From Acidimicrobiales bacterium (GTDB lineage Bacteria > Actinomycetota > Acidimicrobiia > Acidimicrobiales > Aldehydirespiratoraceae), in NCBI GenBank assembly GCA_029247365.1, contig JAQWLJ010000051.1, positions 1 to 57,290 of the forward strand: a stretch of 57,290 nt of DNA, read 5' to 3'. The notes under the pieces are model-generated. The model was not told the origin of the DNA. It saw only the letters and a list, made by a program, of their open reading frames with translations, and searched no databases. A program made the position numbers and the translations under genes. Position 1 is the first letter of the stretch. Every line of letters begins with the position of its first letter. Positions 1-7,576 of this stretch are shown piece by piece.

Positions 1-38
1 AGGATTGTCATGCCGGGCACGCTAGTACCCGGTTCAGG

Positions 39-452
39 TCAGGGAGCGGCCTGTGAGACGCAGCCGTTGAGAACTGCCTCGACCTCAGCGGGGATGTCTT
101 CTGGATCGCTTCGCAGACCCGACTCATAGTCCTTGAACGCCTGGAAGTCTTGGCCTTCGACCGCTTCGGCCACGTCGACAATCATCCCCTCGCCGAACTC
201 GCCGCCGAAGATCTCGACGATCTCGACGAAGGCACACTCGCAGTAGGCCGCAGCCTGAACCCCGTCGAATTCGAGGTCACCGCCCTCTTCATTGGCCTCG
301 GTGCAGGCGCGGATGAAGTTGGCCCGGAGGACGCCGTCGTCACCAGCCTCGGCCCAGGTTTCGGGGTCGCTGCTATCGCCACAACTCGCGGCGAAGACCC
401 CGAGGCAGAGCAGCAACGCGACGATGACAAGGGGACGTTTCTTGGCAACCAT
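39..452 (-). CDS. Small secreted lipoprotein, unknown function
   Basis: A 137-residue protein that I cannot assign to a family. It begins with a short basic stretch (MVAKKRP), then a hydrophobic segment of about 18 residues ending in a lipobox-like AAS-C, so it is probably exported and lipid-anchored. The mature part is acidic and carries a YCEC pair and further cysteines, which could form disulfides outside the cell. I chose the ATG at 452 because longer versions would place a non-hydrophobic, proline/arginine-rich stretch before the signal peptide. A TAACAT box at 463-468 lies ten bases upstream, which suggests a very short leader. No operon partner is visible. Confidence 0.75.
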   Translation of the reverse strand: MVAKKRPLVIVALLLCLGVFAASCGDSSDPETWAEAGDDGVLRANFIRACTEANEEGGDLEFDGVQAAAYCECAFVEIVEIFGGEFGEGMIVDVAEAVEGQDFQAFKDYESGLRSDPEDIPAEVEAVLNGCVSQAAP

Positions 453-648
453 GACGGTCGCGATGTTAGCGGCGGTTCGATGCGGTTCTGCGCAGCGTGG
501 CCGAAGATCGGCGCGAGATGGCGGTCGCGGGTTGCTACGAAGATCCCAAAGTTGAAGCGTCATTATGGCCGTCGACGCAGGCTGCGGGTCAGGGGTCGGT
601 CCCGAGGACCAGGATCGGTGAACTCTCTCGGGACGAGCCGAACGTGGA

Positions 649-1332
649 CTATCCCGCCCCCAGCTCCCGGGCGCGGGCGAACACGGCGTCAAGCATCGGC
701 TCGGTCAGCCGGCCAGTGAACGTGTTCTGTTGGCTCACGTGGAAGCTGCACAGCAAAGTCTTTCCGTCGGCGAGGGGCACCTCGACACCGTGGCCAAACT
801 TGGGACGGGGCTTGACCCCCAACTCCTGGCAGGCCACCTGATAGCCGAACCCGCCAAGCACGATGATCACCTTCAGCTTCTCGAGGGCATCGAGCTCTCG
901 CTGGAAGAACGGGCGACACGTGTCGCGCTCAACGGTGGTCGGCTTGTTCTGGGGTGGAGCGCACTTGACCGGCGACGTGATCCACGCGCCGCTCACCGAC
1001 AGGCCGTCGTTGGCATCGGTCGATCCGGGCTGGTTGGCGTAGCCCGCTCGATAGAGGGCCCGGTACAGCCAATCGCCGCTGCGGTCGCCTGTGAACATGC
1101 GGCCCGTTCGGTTGGCACCGTGCGCTGCTGGCGCGAGGCCGACGACGAGCAAATGCGCGTTCGGGTCACCGAAACCGGGGACACCCCGGGCCCAGTAGTC
1201 CTGGTCGATGTACGCGGCGCGCTTCTCTCGACCAATCGCTTCGCGCCATTCGACGAGGCGGGGACATGCCCGACACTCGCCAACATCGGCCGCCAACGCA
1301 GCAAGTGCTCGTTTCCGATCCCGGGAATCCAC
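649..1332 (-). CDS. udgB: Uracil-DNA glycosylase, family 5 (UdgB type)
   Basis: Removes uracil and other deaminated bases from DNA at the start of base excision repair. The 227-residue product has four cysteines (20, 23, 124, 139) placed to bind a 4Fe-4S cluster. Motif A is GLAPAAHGANRTGR (about 65-78) and motif C is HVSQQNTFTGRL (about 198-209). Motif A has alanine where family 4 enzymes carry an acidic residue, which is typical of family 5. I prefer the GTG at 1332 over the ATG at 1374: a TAGCCT box sits exactly seven bases upstream, and the ATG would overlap the divergent phosphatase gene. The longer start (649-1374) cannot be excluded. Confidence 0.88.
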   Translation of the reverse strand: MDSRDRKRALAALAADVGECRACPRLVEWREAIGREKRAAYIDQDYWARGVPGFGDPNAHLLVVGLAPAAHGANRTGRMFTGDRSGDWLYRALYRAGYANQPGSTDANDGLSVSGAWITSPVKCAPPQNKPTTVERDTCRPFFQRELDALEKLKVIIVLGGFGYQVACQELGVKPRPKFGHGVEVPLADGKTLLCSFHVSQQNTFTGRLTEPMLDAVFARARELGAG

Positions 1333-1339
1333 GGCCCGC

Positions 1340-1349
1340 AGGCTACGTT
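1340..1349. promoter_or_regulatory. Overlapping divergent -10 boxes for udgB and phosphatase
   Basis: On the plus strand TACGTT (1344-1349) lies nine bases before the ATG at 1359. On the minus strand TAGCCT (1345-1340) lies seven bases before the GTG at 1332. The two boxes share the TA at 1344-1345. Both genes would make leaderless or nearly leaderless mRNAs, and only one could be initiated at a time. Confidence 0.5.
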
Positions 1350-1358
1350 GACCAGGCA

Positions 1359-2006
1359 ATGGCACGACGCTCATCTTCCCCCAAGCCCACCCTCGTTCTC
1401 TTCGTCCGACACGGCCAGACACCCACCACCGGGGCGTCGTTGCCGGGGCGGGCGCCGAACCTGCACCTCGCCGACAAGGGCATCGCCCAGGCCGAAGCCG
1501 CCGCTGAGCGGATCGCCTCGCTGAAGAGCGTTGCAGCGGTCTACGCATCGCCGATGGAACGCACTCGGGAGACGGCCGCGCCGATTGCGAAGGCCCGAAA
1601 ACTCCGGGTCAGGCAGGCGAAGGGCCTGATCGAGTGTGACTTCGGCGACTGGACGGGCAAGAAGCTTGCCGACCTCCGAAAGCTCGACGCGTGGAAGACC
1701 GTGCAGCGGTACCCAAGCGGCTTCCGCTTTCCCGATGGCGAATCGTTCGCCGAAATGCAGTCACGGGCGGTCGATGCCACCCATGAACTCGTGGCCATCC
1801 ACCCGGGCGAGACAATCGTGGCCGTGTCGCACGCGGATGTCATCAAAGCCGTCGTTGCAGCGGCCACTGGCACTCACCTCGACCTCTTCCAGCGGATCGT
1901 GGTCTCACCCTGCTCGATCACTGCGATCCTCTACACCTCGGAAGGCCCCGTCGTCCTCACCGTGAATTCCACCGGCGACGACCTCACCACGCTGGCGCCA
2001 TCATGA
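1359..2006 (+). CDS. Histidine phosphatase family protein (MSMEG_4193 type)
   Basis: A 215-residue member of the phosphoglycerate-mutase-like histidine phosphatases. The N-terminal RHG (about 17-19) holds the phospho-accepting histidine, and the later SHAD supplies the second histidine. The spacing and the LPGRAPNLHL segment match the actinobacterial MSMEG_4193 subfamily, whose substrate is unknown. It is the first gene of a three-gene operon: its TGA overlaps the ATG of the DUF3090 gene by four bases (2003-2006), and the SCO1664 gene follows. The same trio is conserved in many actinobacteria, often near mshC, which is not in this window. Role inferred from family only. Confidence 0.88.
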   Translation: MARRSSSPKPTLVLFVRHGQTPTTGASLPGRAPNLHLADKGIAQAEAAAERIASLKSVAAVYASPMERTRETAAPIAKARKLRVRQAKGLIECDFGDWTGKKLADLRKLDAWKTVQRYPSGFRFPDGESFAEMQSRAVDATHELVAIHPGETIVAVSHADVIKAVVAAATGTHLDLFQRIVVSPCSITAILYTSEGPVVLTVNSTGDDLTTLAPS

Positions 2007-2500
2007 CCGAGTCGTACTCGTTCGATGACGTCGAGTTCTTCACCGTCGGCACGCTGGGCCCCCGCGGTGAGCGCACCTTCTACCTGCAGGGTCGCGGTGA
2101 CGGCCGTCTGGTGTCCTTCAAACTCGAAAAGCAGCAGGTCATGGCGCTGGCCGACTATCTCGACCAGGTGCTCGACGACCTCCCCGAAACCGCCCCCGGC
2201 CCACCGCCGTCCGACCTCAGCCTCCGGGAACCCGTCGTTTCGGCATGGACCGTCGGCGCCCTGGGTGTGGCGTATTCGGGTGATGAAGACCGCCTGATCG
2301 TGTTGGCGGAAGAGTTCGTGGACGACGACGAGGACGATCTGCCCGAGCCGAACCACGCTCGCTTCATGCTGCGCCGCGAACAGGTTGTCGGCCTGATCTA
2401 TCGCGCCCGCGACATCGTGTCTGCTGGCCGTCCTCCATGCGAATACTGCGGTAGCCCGCTTCAGCCCCGCAACGGTGGCTGGTGCGCCTGTAGCAACTAG
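2003..2500 (+). CDS. DUF3090 family protein
   Basis: A 165-residue protein of the actinobacterial DUF3090 family. The N-terminal SYSFDDVEFFTVGTLGPRGE and the FYLQGRGDG segment are characteristic. The middle is acidic (a DDDEDDLPEP run). The C-terminus has two cysteine pairs (CEYC and CAC), which look like a small zinc knuckle. The function is unknown. Translation is probably coupled to the phosphatase through the ATGA overlap, and the kinase-like gene starts six bases after the stop. The constant company of a phosphatase and a kinase-fold protein suggests one shared pathway, but this is inference. Confidence 0.9.
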   Translation: MTESYSFDDVEFFTVGTLGPRGERTFYLQGRGDGRLVSFKLEKQQVMALADYLDQVLDDLPETAPGPPPSDLSLREPVVSAWTVGALGVAYSGDEDRLIVLAEEFVDDDEDDLPEPNHARFMLRREQVVGLIYRARDIVSAGRPPCEYCGSPLQPRNGGWCACSN

Positions 2501-2506
2501 GCACCG

Positions 2507-3274
2507 ATGGCCAACTCCTCAACGACCGACGGCAGCGAGGACTCTCCGTTCCTCGAACGTGACCCCATCCCCACGCCCGAGGCGCTCCACCTGCTGCGGG
2601 GTGGCCGGGTCGAGCTCATCGGCCGGATGCCATACTCGTCAAACCACACGTTCCTTGTTGAGATCACCGACGGTCATCTGCTCGTTCAGGGGATCTACAA
2701 GCCGCTCGCCGGTGAACAGCCGCTGTGGGACTTCCCCGACGGCCTCTACCAGCGCGAGGTGGCGGCGTTCGTCACGAGCGAAGCACTCGGCTGGGACGTC
2801 GTGCCGCCCACTGTGGTTCGAGACGACCTCACGCACGGCATCGGGTCACTCCAACTCTTCATGCCGTGCATCTTCGAGGAGCACTACTTCACGCTTCGAG
2901 AACAGACCGACAAGTACGACGACGAGTTCCGTCGAATCGGTGCGCTCGACATCGTGATCAATAATACCGATCGTAAGGCTGGCCACTGCATCCTCGGTAC
3001 GGAGGGCAAAATCTGGGCAATCGACCACGGCGTGGCGTTCCATCACGAGTTCAAGCTTCGGACAGTGATCTGGGATTTCGCCGGCGAGGCGATCGACGAT
3101 GGCATGTGCGATGACCTGTGGCGCTTCCTCGACGATATGCCCACCGAGTTCGACGAACTTCTCAGTCCCTTTGAGCGCGATGCTGTGAAGACCCGCACGA
3201 CGGCGCTGGGCACGGCTCACCGGTTCCCCCATGACGACACCGGCGGCCGCCGATACCCCTGGCCCCTCGTCTGA
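2507..3274 (+). CDS. SCO1664 family protein, PI3/4-kinase-like fold
   Basis: A 255-residue protein of the SCO1664 family, distantly related to phosphatidylinositol 3/4-kinases and HipA-like kinases. A likely ATP-binding lysine is in GIYKPL (about Lys65). The catalytic loop is NNTDRKAGH (Asp155) and the metal-binding segment is IDHGVAFH (Asp173), so the active site looks intact. The substrate is unknown, either protein or small molecule. It is the third gene of the operon starting at 1359. No hairpin directly follows the stop. The next strong plus-strand hairpin is at 3492-3517. Confidence 0.85.
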   Translation: MANSSTTDGSEDSPFLERDPIPTPEALHLLRGGRVELIGRMPYSSNHTFLVEITDGHLLVQGIYKPLAGEQPLWDFPDGLYQREVAAFVTSEALGWDVVPPTVVRDDLTHGIGSLQLFMPCIFEEHYFTLREQTDKYDDEFRRIGALDIVINNTDRKAGHCILGTEGKIWAIDHGVAFHHEFKLRTVIWDFAGEAIDDGMCDDLWRFLDDMPTEFDELLSPFERDAVKTRTTALGTAHRFPHDDTGGRRYPWPLV

Positions 3275-3472
3275 ACGTCACGTACCCATCTGGCCCGCCA
3301 TGTAACAGAATGACACGAAAGTGTATGTCGTTTGCTTCTTGGACTCATCATTGAGCAAATGTCCGGAAGAAATCTGCGTCGTGCTGGCCTGAAATTCAAA
3401 GGTTTTTCAGCCATGAACCAGAAAATATCGAAAAGGACAGCGGCTGATCCTGCACGCAAAAATTATCTGTGA

Positions 3473-3478
3473 TATGAT
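3473..3478 (+). promoter_or_regulatory. Candidate orphan -10 box
   Basis: TATGAT is a near-perfect sigma70 -10 hexamer inside the AT-rich island. No good -35 is visible at 16-18 bases upstream, and no gene starts downstream on this strand. It could drive a short RNA that begins just before the hairpin at 3492. Confidence 0.3.
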
Positions 3479-3491
3479 TCTATCTTGTCGT

Positions 3492-3517
3492 CGCTTCTCC
3501 GGCTCTCCGGGGAAGCG
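3492..3517 (+). terminator. Strong hairpin (terminator or structured RNA)
   Basis: CGCTTC (3492-3497) pairs with GAAGCG (3512-3517) and CCGG (3499-3502) with CCGG (3507-3510), with one mismatch between the two helices and a four-base loop. The following bases are only moderately T-rich (ATTCCTACTTTTC). It may end the operon at 1359-3274 or be the first helix of a small RNA. Confidence 0.4.
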
Positions 3518-3582
3518 ATTCCTACTTTTCGGCGAAGCCATCGCTCACTGCCGTTGAGAGCCGCAAACTCCTCGGGCCGCCT

Positions 3583-3617
3583 AAAACGACAAAACCCCCG
3601 GCCGGAGCCGGAGGTTT
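3583..3617 (-). terminator. Rho-independent terminator of etfBA
   Basis: Read on the minus strand, AAACC/GGTTT and CCGGC/GCCGG arms (3592-3617) form a stem with one mismatch and a four-base loop. It is followed by TTTTGTCGTTTT. It lies about 20 bases after the etfA stop codon. Confidence 0.75.
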
Positions 3618-3638
3618 CAGTCAGGAGTCCAGAGCAGT

Positions 3639-4607
3639 TCAGCGGTTCTGCAGCGCCTCGATCAGCTTCGGCATGACCTTGTGGACATCGCCCACGATGC
3701 CAAGATCGGCGACAGCAAAGATCGGCGCCTCTGGATCCTTGTTGATCGCAATGATGTTCTTGGAACCCTTCATGCCAACCAGGTGTTGCGTCGCACCGGA
3801 GATACCAGCGGCGATGTACACCGTAGGCTTCACGACCTTGCCGGTCTGACCCACCTGGTAGCTGTAGGGAACCCAACCGGCATCAACGATGGCCCGGCTG
3901 GCCCCCGGTGCACCACCGACAGCCTTCGCAAGATCGTCGACCATGACGTACGCATCAGGCTCACCAAGACCTCGACCGCCCGAGACCACAATGGCAGCCT
4001 CATCGAGCTTCGGGCCATCGGACTCTTCGACGTGACTATTCACGACCTTGGCTGCGCCCACGGCACCCAGGTCTGGGACGTCAAGATCCTCGGTGTCGGC
4101 CTCAGCGCCACCGACACCCTCGGCCTCAAACGACTTCGGCCGCACGAGGAAGATGCCGGGCTTGCCAGACGTATTCTTAGTCTTGACATCGACAGTGCCG
4201 CCGAAAACCGGTTCGGAGCCAACCAGGGTGTCGTCAGCCTCGAGGGCAACAACGTTGGTGATGACCGGCGTGTCGAGCTTCACCGACAGGCGGCCGGCGA
4301 CATCACGGCCATCTTGGGTGGTACCGAGCAGGAACGCATCCGGAGCGTCGACATCGCCAGCCTCGATGGCTGCGGCTACGGCCGAGGCAACTGCCACGCC
4401 CTGCAACCCACCATCAAGATCGCCGGTGCTGTAGACGGTATCCGCGCCATGTTCGCCGAGTTCCTCGGCGTAGTCGTCACCGTCGCCCGCCATGAAGACC
4501 TCAACCGTGTCGGCGAGGCCGCGTGCGGCAGCAAGCATTTCAAGCGTGATCGAGGCGACATCGTCACCTGTGGCTTGACCGAAAACCCAGATCTTGTCGA
4601 GTCCCAT
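3639..4607 (-). CDS. etfA: Electron transfer flavoprotein alpha subunit
   Basis: A 322-residue FAD-binding subunit of ETF, which collects electrons from acyl-CoA and related dehydrogenases and passes them to the quinone pool through ETF:quinone oxidoreductase. The C-terminal FAD domain is complete, with VVSGGRGLG, the [21 protein letters not shown] region and [11 protein letters not shown]. The ATG shares one base with the TGA of etfB (TGATG), so translation is coupled. An intrinsic terminator follows the stop. The window also encodes thiolase, hydratase and other CoA enzymes, in line with fatty-acid or amino-acid oxidation, although no acyl-CoA dehydrogenase is present here. Confidence 0.97.
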   Translation of the reverse strand: MGLDKIWVFGQATGDDVASITLEMLAAARGLADTVEVFMAGDGDDYAEELGEHGADTVYSTGDLDGGLQGVAVASAVAAAIEAGDVDAPDAFLLGTTQDGRDVAGRLSVKLDTPVITNVVALEADDTLVGSEPVFGGTVDVKTKNTSGKPGIFLVRPKSFEAEGVGGAEADTEDLDVPDLGAVGAAKVVNSHVEESDGPKLDEAAIVVSGGRGLGEPDAYVMVDDLAKAVGGAPGASRAIVDAGWVPYSYQVGQTGKVVKPTVYIAAGISGATQHLVGMKGSKNIIAINKDPEAPIFAVADLGIVGDVHKVMPKLIEALQNR

Positions 4608-5386
4608 CAGAGCACCTTCAAATCGTCCAGGAAGGCAACGATGCGCTCATAGGCATCGCCTTCGTCTTCGATGACTTCGCCGGATTCACGGGCGGGAGCT
4701 TCCTCGATCGCCACGATCTCCTGACCGGCACCAGCCCAACCGACCTGACCAGCATCAATGCCGAGCGCACCCAGATCAAGTTCATCGACCGGCTTGCTCT
4801 TCGCAGCCATGATGCCCTTGAAGGAAGGGTAGCGAGGCTCGACCACGCCAGCCGTGACCGATACAAGCGCCGGAAGCGGGCACTCGACCTCGTCGTAGCC
4901 GGCTTCGGTCTGGCGCTTCACCTTGGCCGCGCCACCATCGACAGCAACCGACTTGGCGAACGTGACAGACGGCAGCCCCATGAGTTCAGCGACCTGCTCG
5001 GGAACGGTGCCCGTGTAACCGTCGGACGACTCAGTGGCAGCAAGGATGAGATCAGGCTCCTGGCGAGCGATCGCGGCTGCGAGCACCTTTGCCGTGCCGA
5101 GGGCATCAGAACCCTGCAGCGCGTCGTCGCTCACGATGGTGGCGCTGGCCGCACCCATCGCGAGGGCGGTGCGCAGGCCGCTGACCTCATTGTTGGGAGC
5201 CATCGACACCAGGTGAACCTCGCCATCACCGGCAGCGTCGACAAGCTGCAGAGCCATCTCGACCCCGTAGGAATCCGACTCGTCGAGGATGAGCTTCGAG
5301 TCCCGCTTGAGCGTCTTGGTCTCAGGATCGAGCGCACCCGGGTCAGCCGGATCTGGGATCTGCTTTACACAGACAACAACCTTCAT
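4607..5386 (-). CDS. etfB: Electron transfer flavoprotein beta subunit
   Basis: A 259-residue partner of EtfA that binds AMP and docks to the dehydrogenases. The N-terminal MKVVVCVKQIPDPADPG, the LILDESDSYGVEMALQL region and the LILAATESSDGYTGTVPEQVA region are classic. The loop that docks into dehydrogenases follows as LPALVSVTAGVVEPRYPSFK. I start at the ATG at 5386 because homologues begin exactly there and a TAGACT box (5400-5395) lies eight bases upstream, giving a leaderless or nearly leaderless mRNA. It is the first gene of the etfBA operon. Confidence 0.96.
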   Translation of the reverse strand: MKVVVCVKQIPDPADPGALDPETKTLKRDSKLILDESDSYGVEMALQLVDAAGDGEVHLVSMAPNNEVSGLRTALAMGAASATIVSDDALQGSDALGTAKVLAAAIARQEPDLILAATESSDGYTGTVPEQVAELMGLPSVTFAKSVAVDGGAAKVKRQTEAGYDEVECPLPALVSVTAGVVEPRYPSFKGIMAAKSKPVDELDLGALGIDAGQVGWAGAGQEIVAIEEAPARESGEVIEDEGDAYERIVAFLDDLKVL

Positions 5387-5394
5387 AGCCGCGA

Positions 5395-5400
5395 AGTCTA
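5395..5400 (-). promoter_or_regulatory. -10 box of etfBA
   Basis: TAGACT on the minus strand, eight bases before the etfB ATG. It fits the leaderless pattern seen across this window. Confidence 0.45.
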
Positions 5401-5440
5401 TGCCGGGCAGGGCTGGGAATGCCTCGTCCAGCGAACCAGA

Positions 5441-5446
5441 TAGTTT
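5441..5446 (+). promoter_or_regulatory. -10 box of the lipid kinase gene
   Basis: TAGTTT, eight bases before the TTG start at 5455. It supports that unusual start codon. Confidence 0.4.
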
Positions 5447-5454
5447 GATCATTC

Positions 5455-6381
5455 TTGCGGATCTTGTTCATCGTCAACGCTGTCGCTTCGTCGGTCACCC
5501 GCCGCCGCCGCGTGGTGATCCACAAGGCGTTGTCGGCCGACCACGACGTGACAATCACCGAGACGAGCCGGCGTGGCCACGCGACGCGTCTCGCCCAGTC
5601 CGCCGCACGCGAGAGCTTCGATCTTGTGGTCGTGCTGGGCGGCGACGGCACCTTCAACGAGGCGGCCAACGGCCTCGCCGGTACCGACACAGCACTCGGC
5701 GTGTTGCCCGGTGGCTCCACGAACGTGTTCGCCCGCATCCTCGGGCTTCCCGACGACTCGGTCGATGCCGCCGGTGTCCTGCTCGACGCGCTCGCCGCAA
5801 ACAACATCGAACGGGTCGGCCTGGGTTCGGTTGAAGGCCGCTACTTCCTCTTCCACTGTGGGGTCGGCTTCGACGCCGCTGTCGTCGAACAGGTCGAACG
5901 GCGCGGGCCATGGAAACGCTGGGCCGGCCATCCACTCTTCATGTACGCCGCCGCCGAGACGTGGCTCCGCCGCTTCGACCGCAAGACCCCACCGCTTCGA
6001 GTCCTCGGAGCTGACGGGGCGGAGCTCACCACTGGGTTCTTCACGGTCGTCATGAACGCCAACCCCTACACGTACCTTGGCAACCGTTCATTCGAACTCG
6101 TCGCTGGCCTCGACCTCCACGATCCGCTCGCGGCGATCACGCTCGAGAAGCTCGACCTTCGCACACTCGGCCCAGTGGCCGCCGCCGCGCTCGCCCACAA
6201 ACCCCTCGAAGGTCGCCGAAATCTCGACATCCGGACCGATATCCGTTCACTGGTGATCGAAGCTGACCCGCCGATTCCCTACCAGGTTGACGGCGACCAC
6301 CTCGGCGCGTCGAAACGCCTCCGGTTCGCCTGGACACCGAACCACTTGGCCTTGCTCATGCCGCTCAACGCCAAGGGTTAA
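5455..6381 (+). CDS. Diacylglycerol kinase family lipid kinase
   Basis: A 308-residue member of the DAGK/sphingosine kinase/YegS family, which phosphorylates diacylglycerol or a related lipid at the membrane. The nucleotide-binding motif GGDGTFNEAANGLAG and the downstream LPGGSTNVFAR are both complete. The C-terminal beta-sandwich ends with PPIPYQVDGDHLG, as usual. The start is a TTG because the reading frame opens with LRILFIVNA, the normal N-terminus of the family, and no ATG or GTG is available there. It is divergent from etfB. The exact lipid substrate cannot be told from sequence; recycling of diacylglycerol or making a phosphatidyl-inositol-mannoside precursor are both possible. Confidence 0.9.
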   Translation: MRILFIVNAVASSVTRRRRVVIHKALSADHDVTITETSRRGHATRLAQSAARESFDLVVVLGGDGTFNEAANGLAGTDTALGVLPGGSTNVFARILGLPDDSVDAAGVLLDALAANNIERVGLGSVEGRYFLFHCGVGFDAAVVEQVERRGPWKRWAGHPLFMYAAAETWLRRFDRKTPPLRVLGADGAELTTGFFTVVMNANPYTYLGNRSFELVAGLDLHDPLAAITLEKLDLRTLGPVAAAALAHKPLEGRRNLDIRTDIRSLVIEADPPIPYQVDGDHLGASKRLRFAWTPNHLALLMPLNAKG

Positions 6382-6399
6382 GCGCCGTGCTCATGCCGC

Positions 6400-7107
6400 T
6401 CAGTCCGGGGACGGCGTCTGACGGTCGACGATCGTGCGGGCGACGTCGGGAACATCTGTGCAGATGCCATCGACCCCGTAGCCGACAAGTGTCTCCATGC
6501 GTTGGGCGTCGTTCACGGTCCAAACGTTGACCTGTAAACCCTCGTCCTGCGCTCGTTCGACCAGCGATGCGGTGACGAGCGGATCGTACGGATGGATCGC
6601 CGACATCTCGTGCGCACACGCCCGAGCAACCGCCGATGCCGGCTCACCAATGTCGTACAGATACGCGAGCGGGATCGTCGGATCGACCGCATGCAAGCGG
6701 TCAAGTGTGTCGATGTTGAACGATGAGACGAGCGCTCGCTCGGGACCGAGGTAGGCGAGAACGAGGCCGGCGACCGCGTCGGATACGAGATGGTCGGCGT
6801 CGTAGTCAGGGTCCGACGGCAGGTTCTTGATCTCGATGTTGACGCCCATGCTGTGGCACTCCTCGAGCGCTTCGGCGAGGCTTGGCACAAACTCCGGGAG
6901 CGCGTCGGAGTTGAGCTGTGCGAGCATGCGACCGTCTTCGAGATGGGCATCGTGGTGAACGACGACCACACCATCGGCGGTGCGACGAACATCGAGTTCA
7001 ACCCAGTCGGCTCCGAGCTCACGCGCCATTCGGAACGCAGGCAGCGTGTTCTCCTTCGCCGCTTCGCGTGCACCGCGGTGCGCGATGACGGTGGGGGCAA
7101 GAGCCAT
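6400..7107 (-). CDS. Glycerophosphodiester phosphodiesterase
   Basis: A 235-residue GDPD-family enzyme that splits glycerophosphodiesters into glycerol-3-phosphate and an alcohol. The active-site pieces are present: HRGAREAAKENTLPAF near the N-terminus, WVELDVRRTADG with the metal-binding Glu and Asp, and VVHHDAHL with the second catalytic histidine. No signal peptide is visible, so it probably acts in the cytoplasm. I chose the ATG at 7107 because upstream codons are not part of the family. It converges with the lipid kinase gene, which ends 18 bases away. Both genes concern glycerolipid turnover, but they are separate transcription units. Confidence 0.9.
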   Translation of the reverse strand: MALAPTVIAHRGAREAAKENTLPAFRMARELGADWVELDVRRTADGVVVVHHDAHLEDGRMLAQLNSDALPEFVPSLAEALEECHSMGVNIEIKNLPSDPDYDADHLVSDAVAGLVLAYLGPERALVSSFNIDTLDRLHAVDPTIPLAYLYDIGEPASAVARACAHEMSAIHPYDPLVTASLVERAQDEGLQVNVWTVNDAQRMETLVGYGVDGICTDVPDVARTIVDRQTPSPD

Positions 7108-7191
7108 GGTGAGATTCAAGCAGGCGCAACGGAGGAAGCGGAGTACCCAACGCCCCGAAATCACCCGAAGAGAACCTGTTTCAACTACCCC

Positions 7192-7220
7192 TTGCGCAAA
7201 GTAGAACCGGTTCCTATTGT
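7192..7220 (+). promoter_or_regulatory. Sigma70-type promoter of whiB
   Basis: TTGCGC (7192-7197) and TATTGT (7215-7220) are separated by exactly 17 bases. Transcription would start near 7227 and give a leader of about 50 bases. This differs from the leaderless pattern of most genes here. Confidence 0.55.
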
Positions 7221-7275
7221 GGGCAAAGGCCGGGCTGGGACGCCCGCATTGCTTCACAACACAGGGGGACTTTCC

Positions 7276-7569
7276 GTGGCGCTCACCGCTGACGCTTTCC
7301 AGCCGGCGATCGATTGGCGAAAAAATGCACGCTGTCGAGACACGGATCCTGGGCTGTTTTTCCCGGTAGGCACCACCGGGTTGGCGATCGAGCAAATCGA
7401 CAATGCCAAGGCCGTATGTCTCGAATGCGCTGCGCAGGCTGCCTGCCTCGAGTTTGCGCTCGTTACGAACCAAGACACTGGCGTGTGGGGTGGCACCTCT
7501 GAAGAGGAGCGTCGCGTCATCCGCCGACGTCGCCGCCAGGAGCGCGCGGTATCAGCTGCTGCCGGCTGA
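7276..7569 (+). CDS. WhiB-family iron-sulfur transcription factor
   Basis: A 97-residue Wbl protein, an actinobacteria-specific regulator that binds a 4Fe-4S cluster and the housekeeping sigma factor. The four cluster cysteines are Cys20, Cys48, Cys51 and Cys57 (ARC, VCLEC, AAC). The GVWGG turn is at 69-73, followed by a basic IRRRRRQER tail that contacts DNA. The DWRKNARCRDTDPGLFFPVG beginning resembles WhiB1/WblE rather than the WhiB7 or WhiD groups. The start is the GTG at 7276, preceded by a purine-rich AGGGGGA; family members begin at this point. It is a strong marker of an actinobacterial host. Confidence 0.95.
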   Translation: MALTADAFQPAIDWRKNARCRDTDPGLFFPVGTTGLAIEQIDNAKAVCLECAAQAACLEFALVTNQDTGVWGGTSEEERRVIRRRRRQERAVSAAAG

Positions 7570-7576
7570 GCGACAA

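Larger units (their letters stand above)
3275..3638. other. 364-base intergenic stretch with an AT-rich island
   Basis: No convincing gene. Bases 3301-3480 are about 42% G+C by hand count, far below the surrounding coding DNA. This part contains a 37-codon open frame (3359-3472) whose third codon positions lack the usual G/C bias, so I do not call it. The rest holds a consensus-like TATGAT at 3473-3478, a strong hairpin at 3492-3517 and the etfA terminator. A small RNA starting near 3485 is possible but unproven. Confidence 0.6.

Noticed and set aside
3359-3472. A 37-codon plus-strand frame in the AT-rich island
   Set aside because: Basic peptide with no G/C bias at third positions, no ribosome site and no homology that I recognise.
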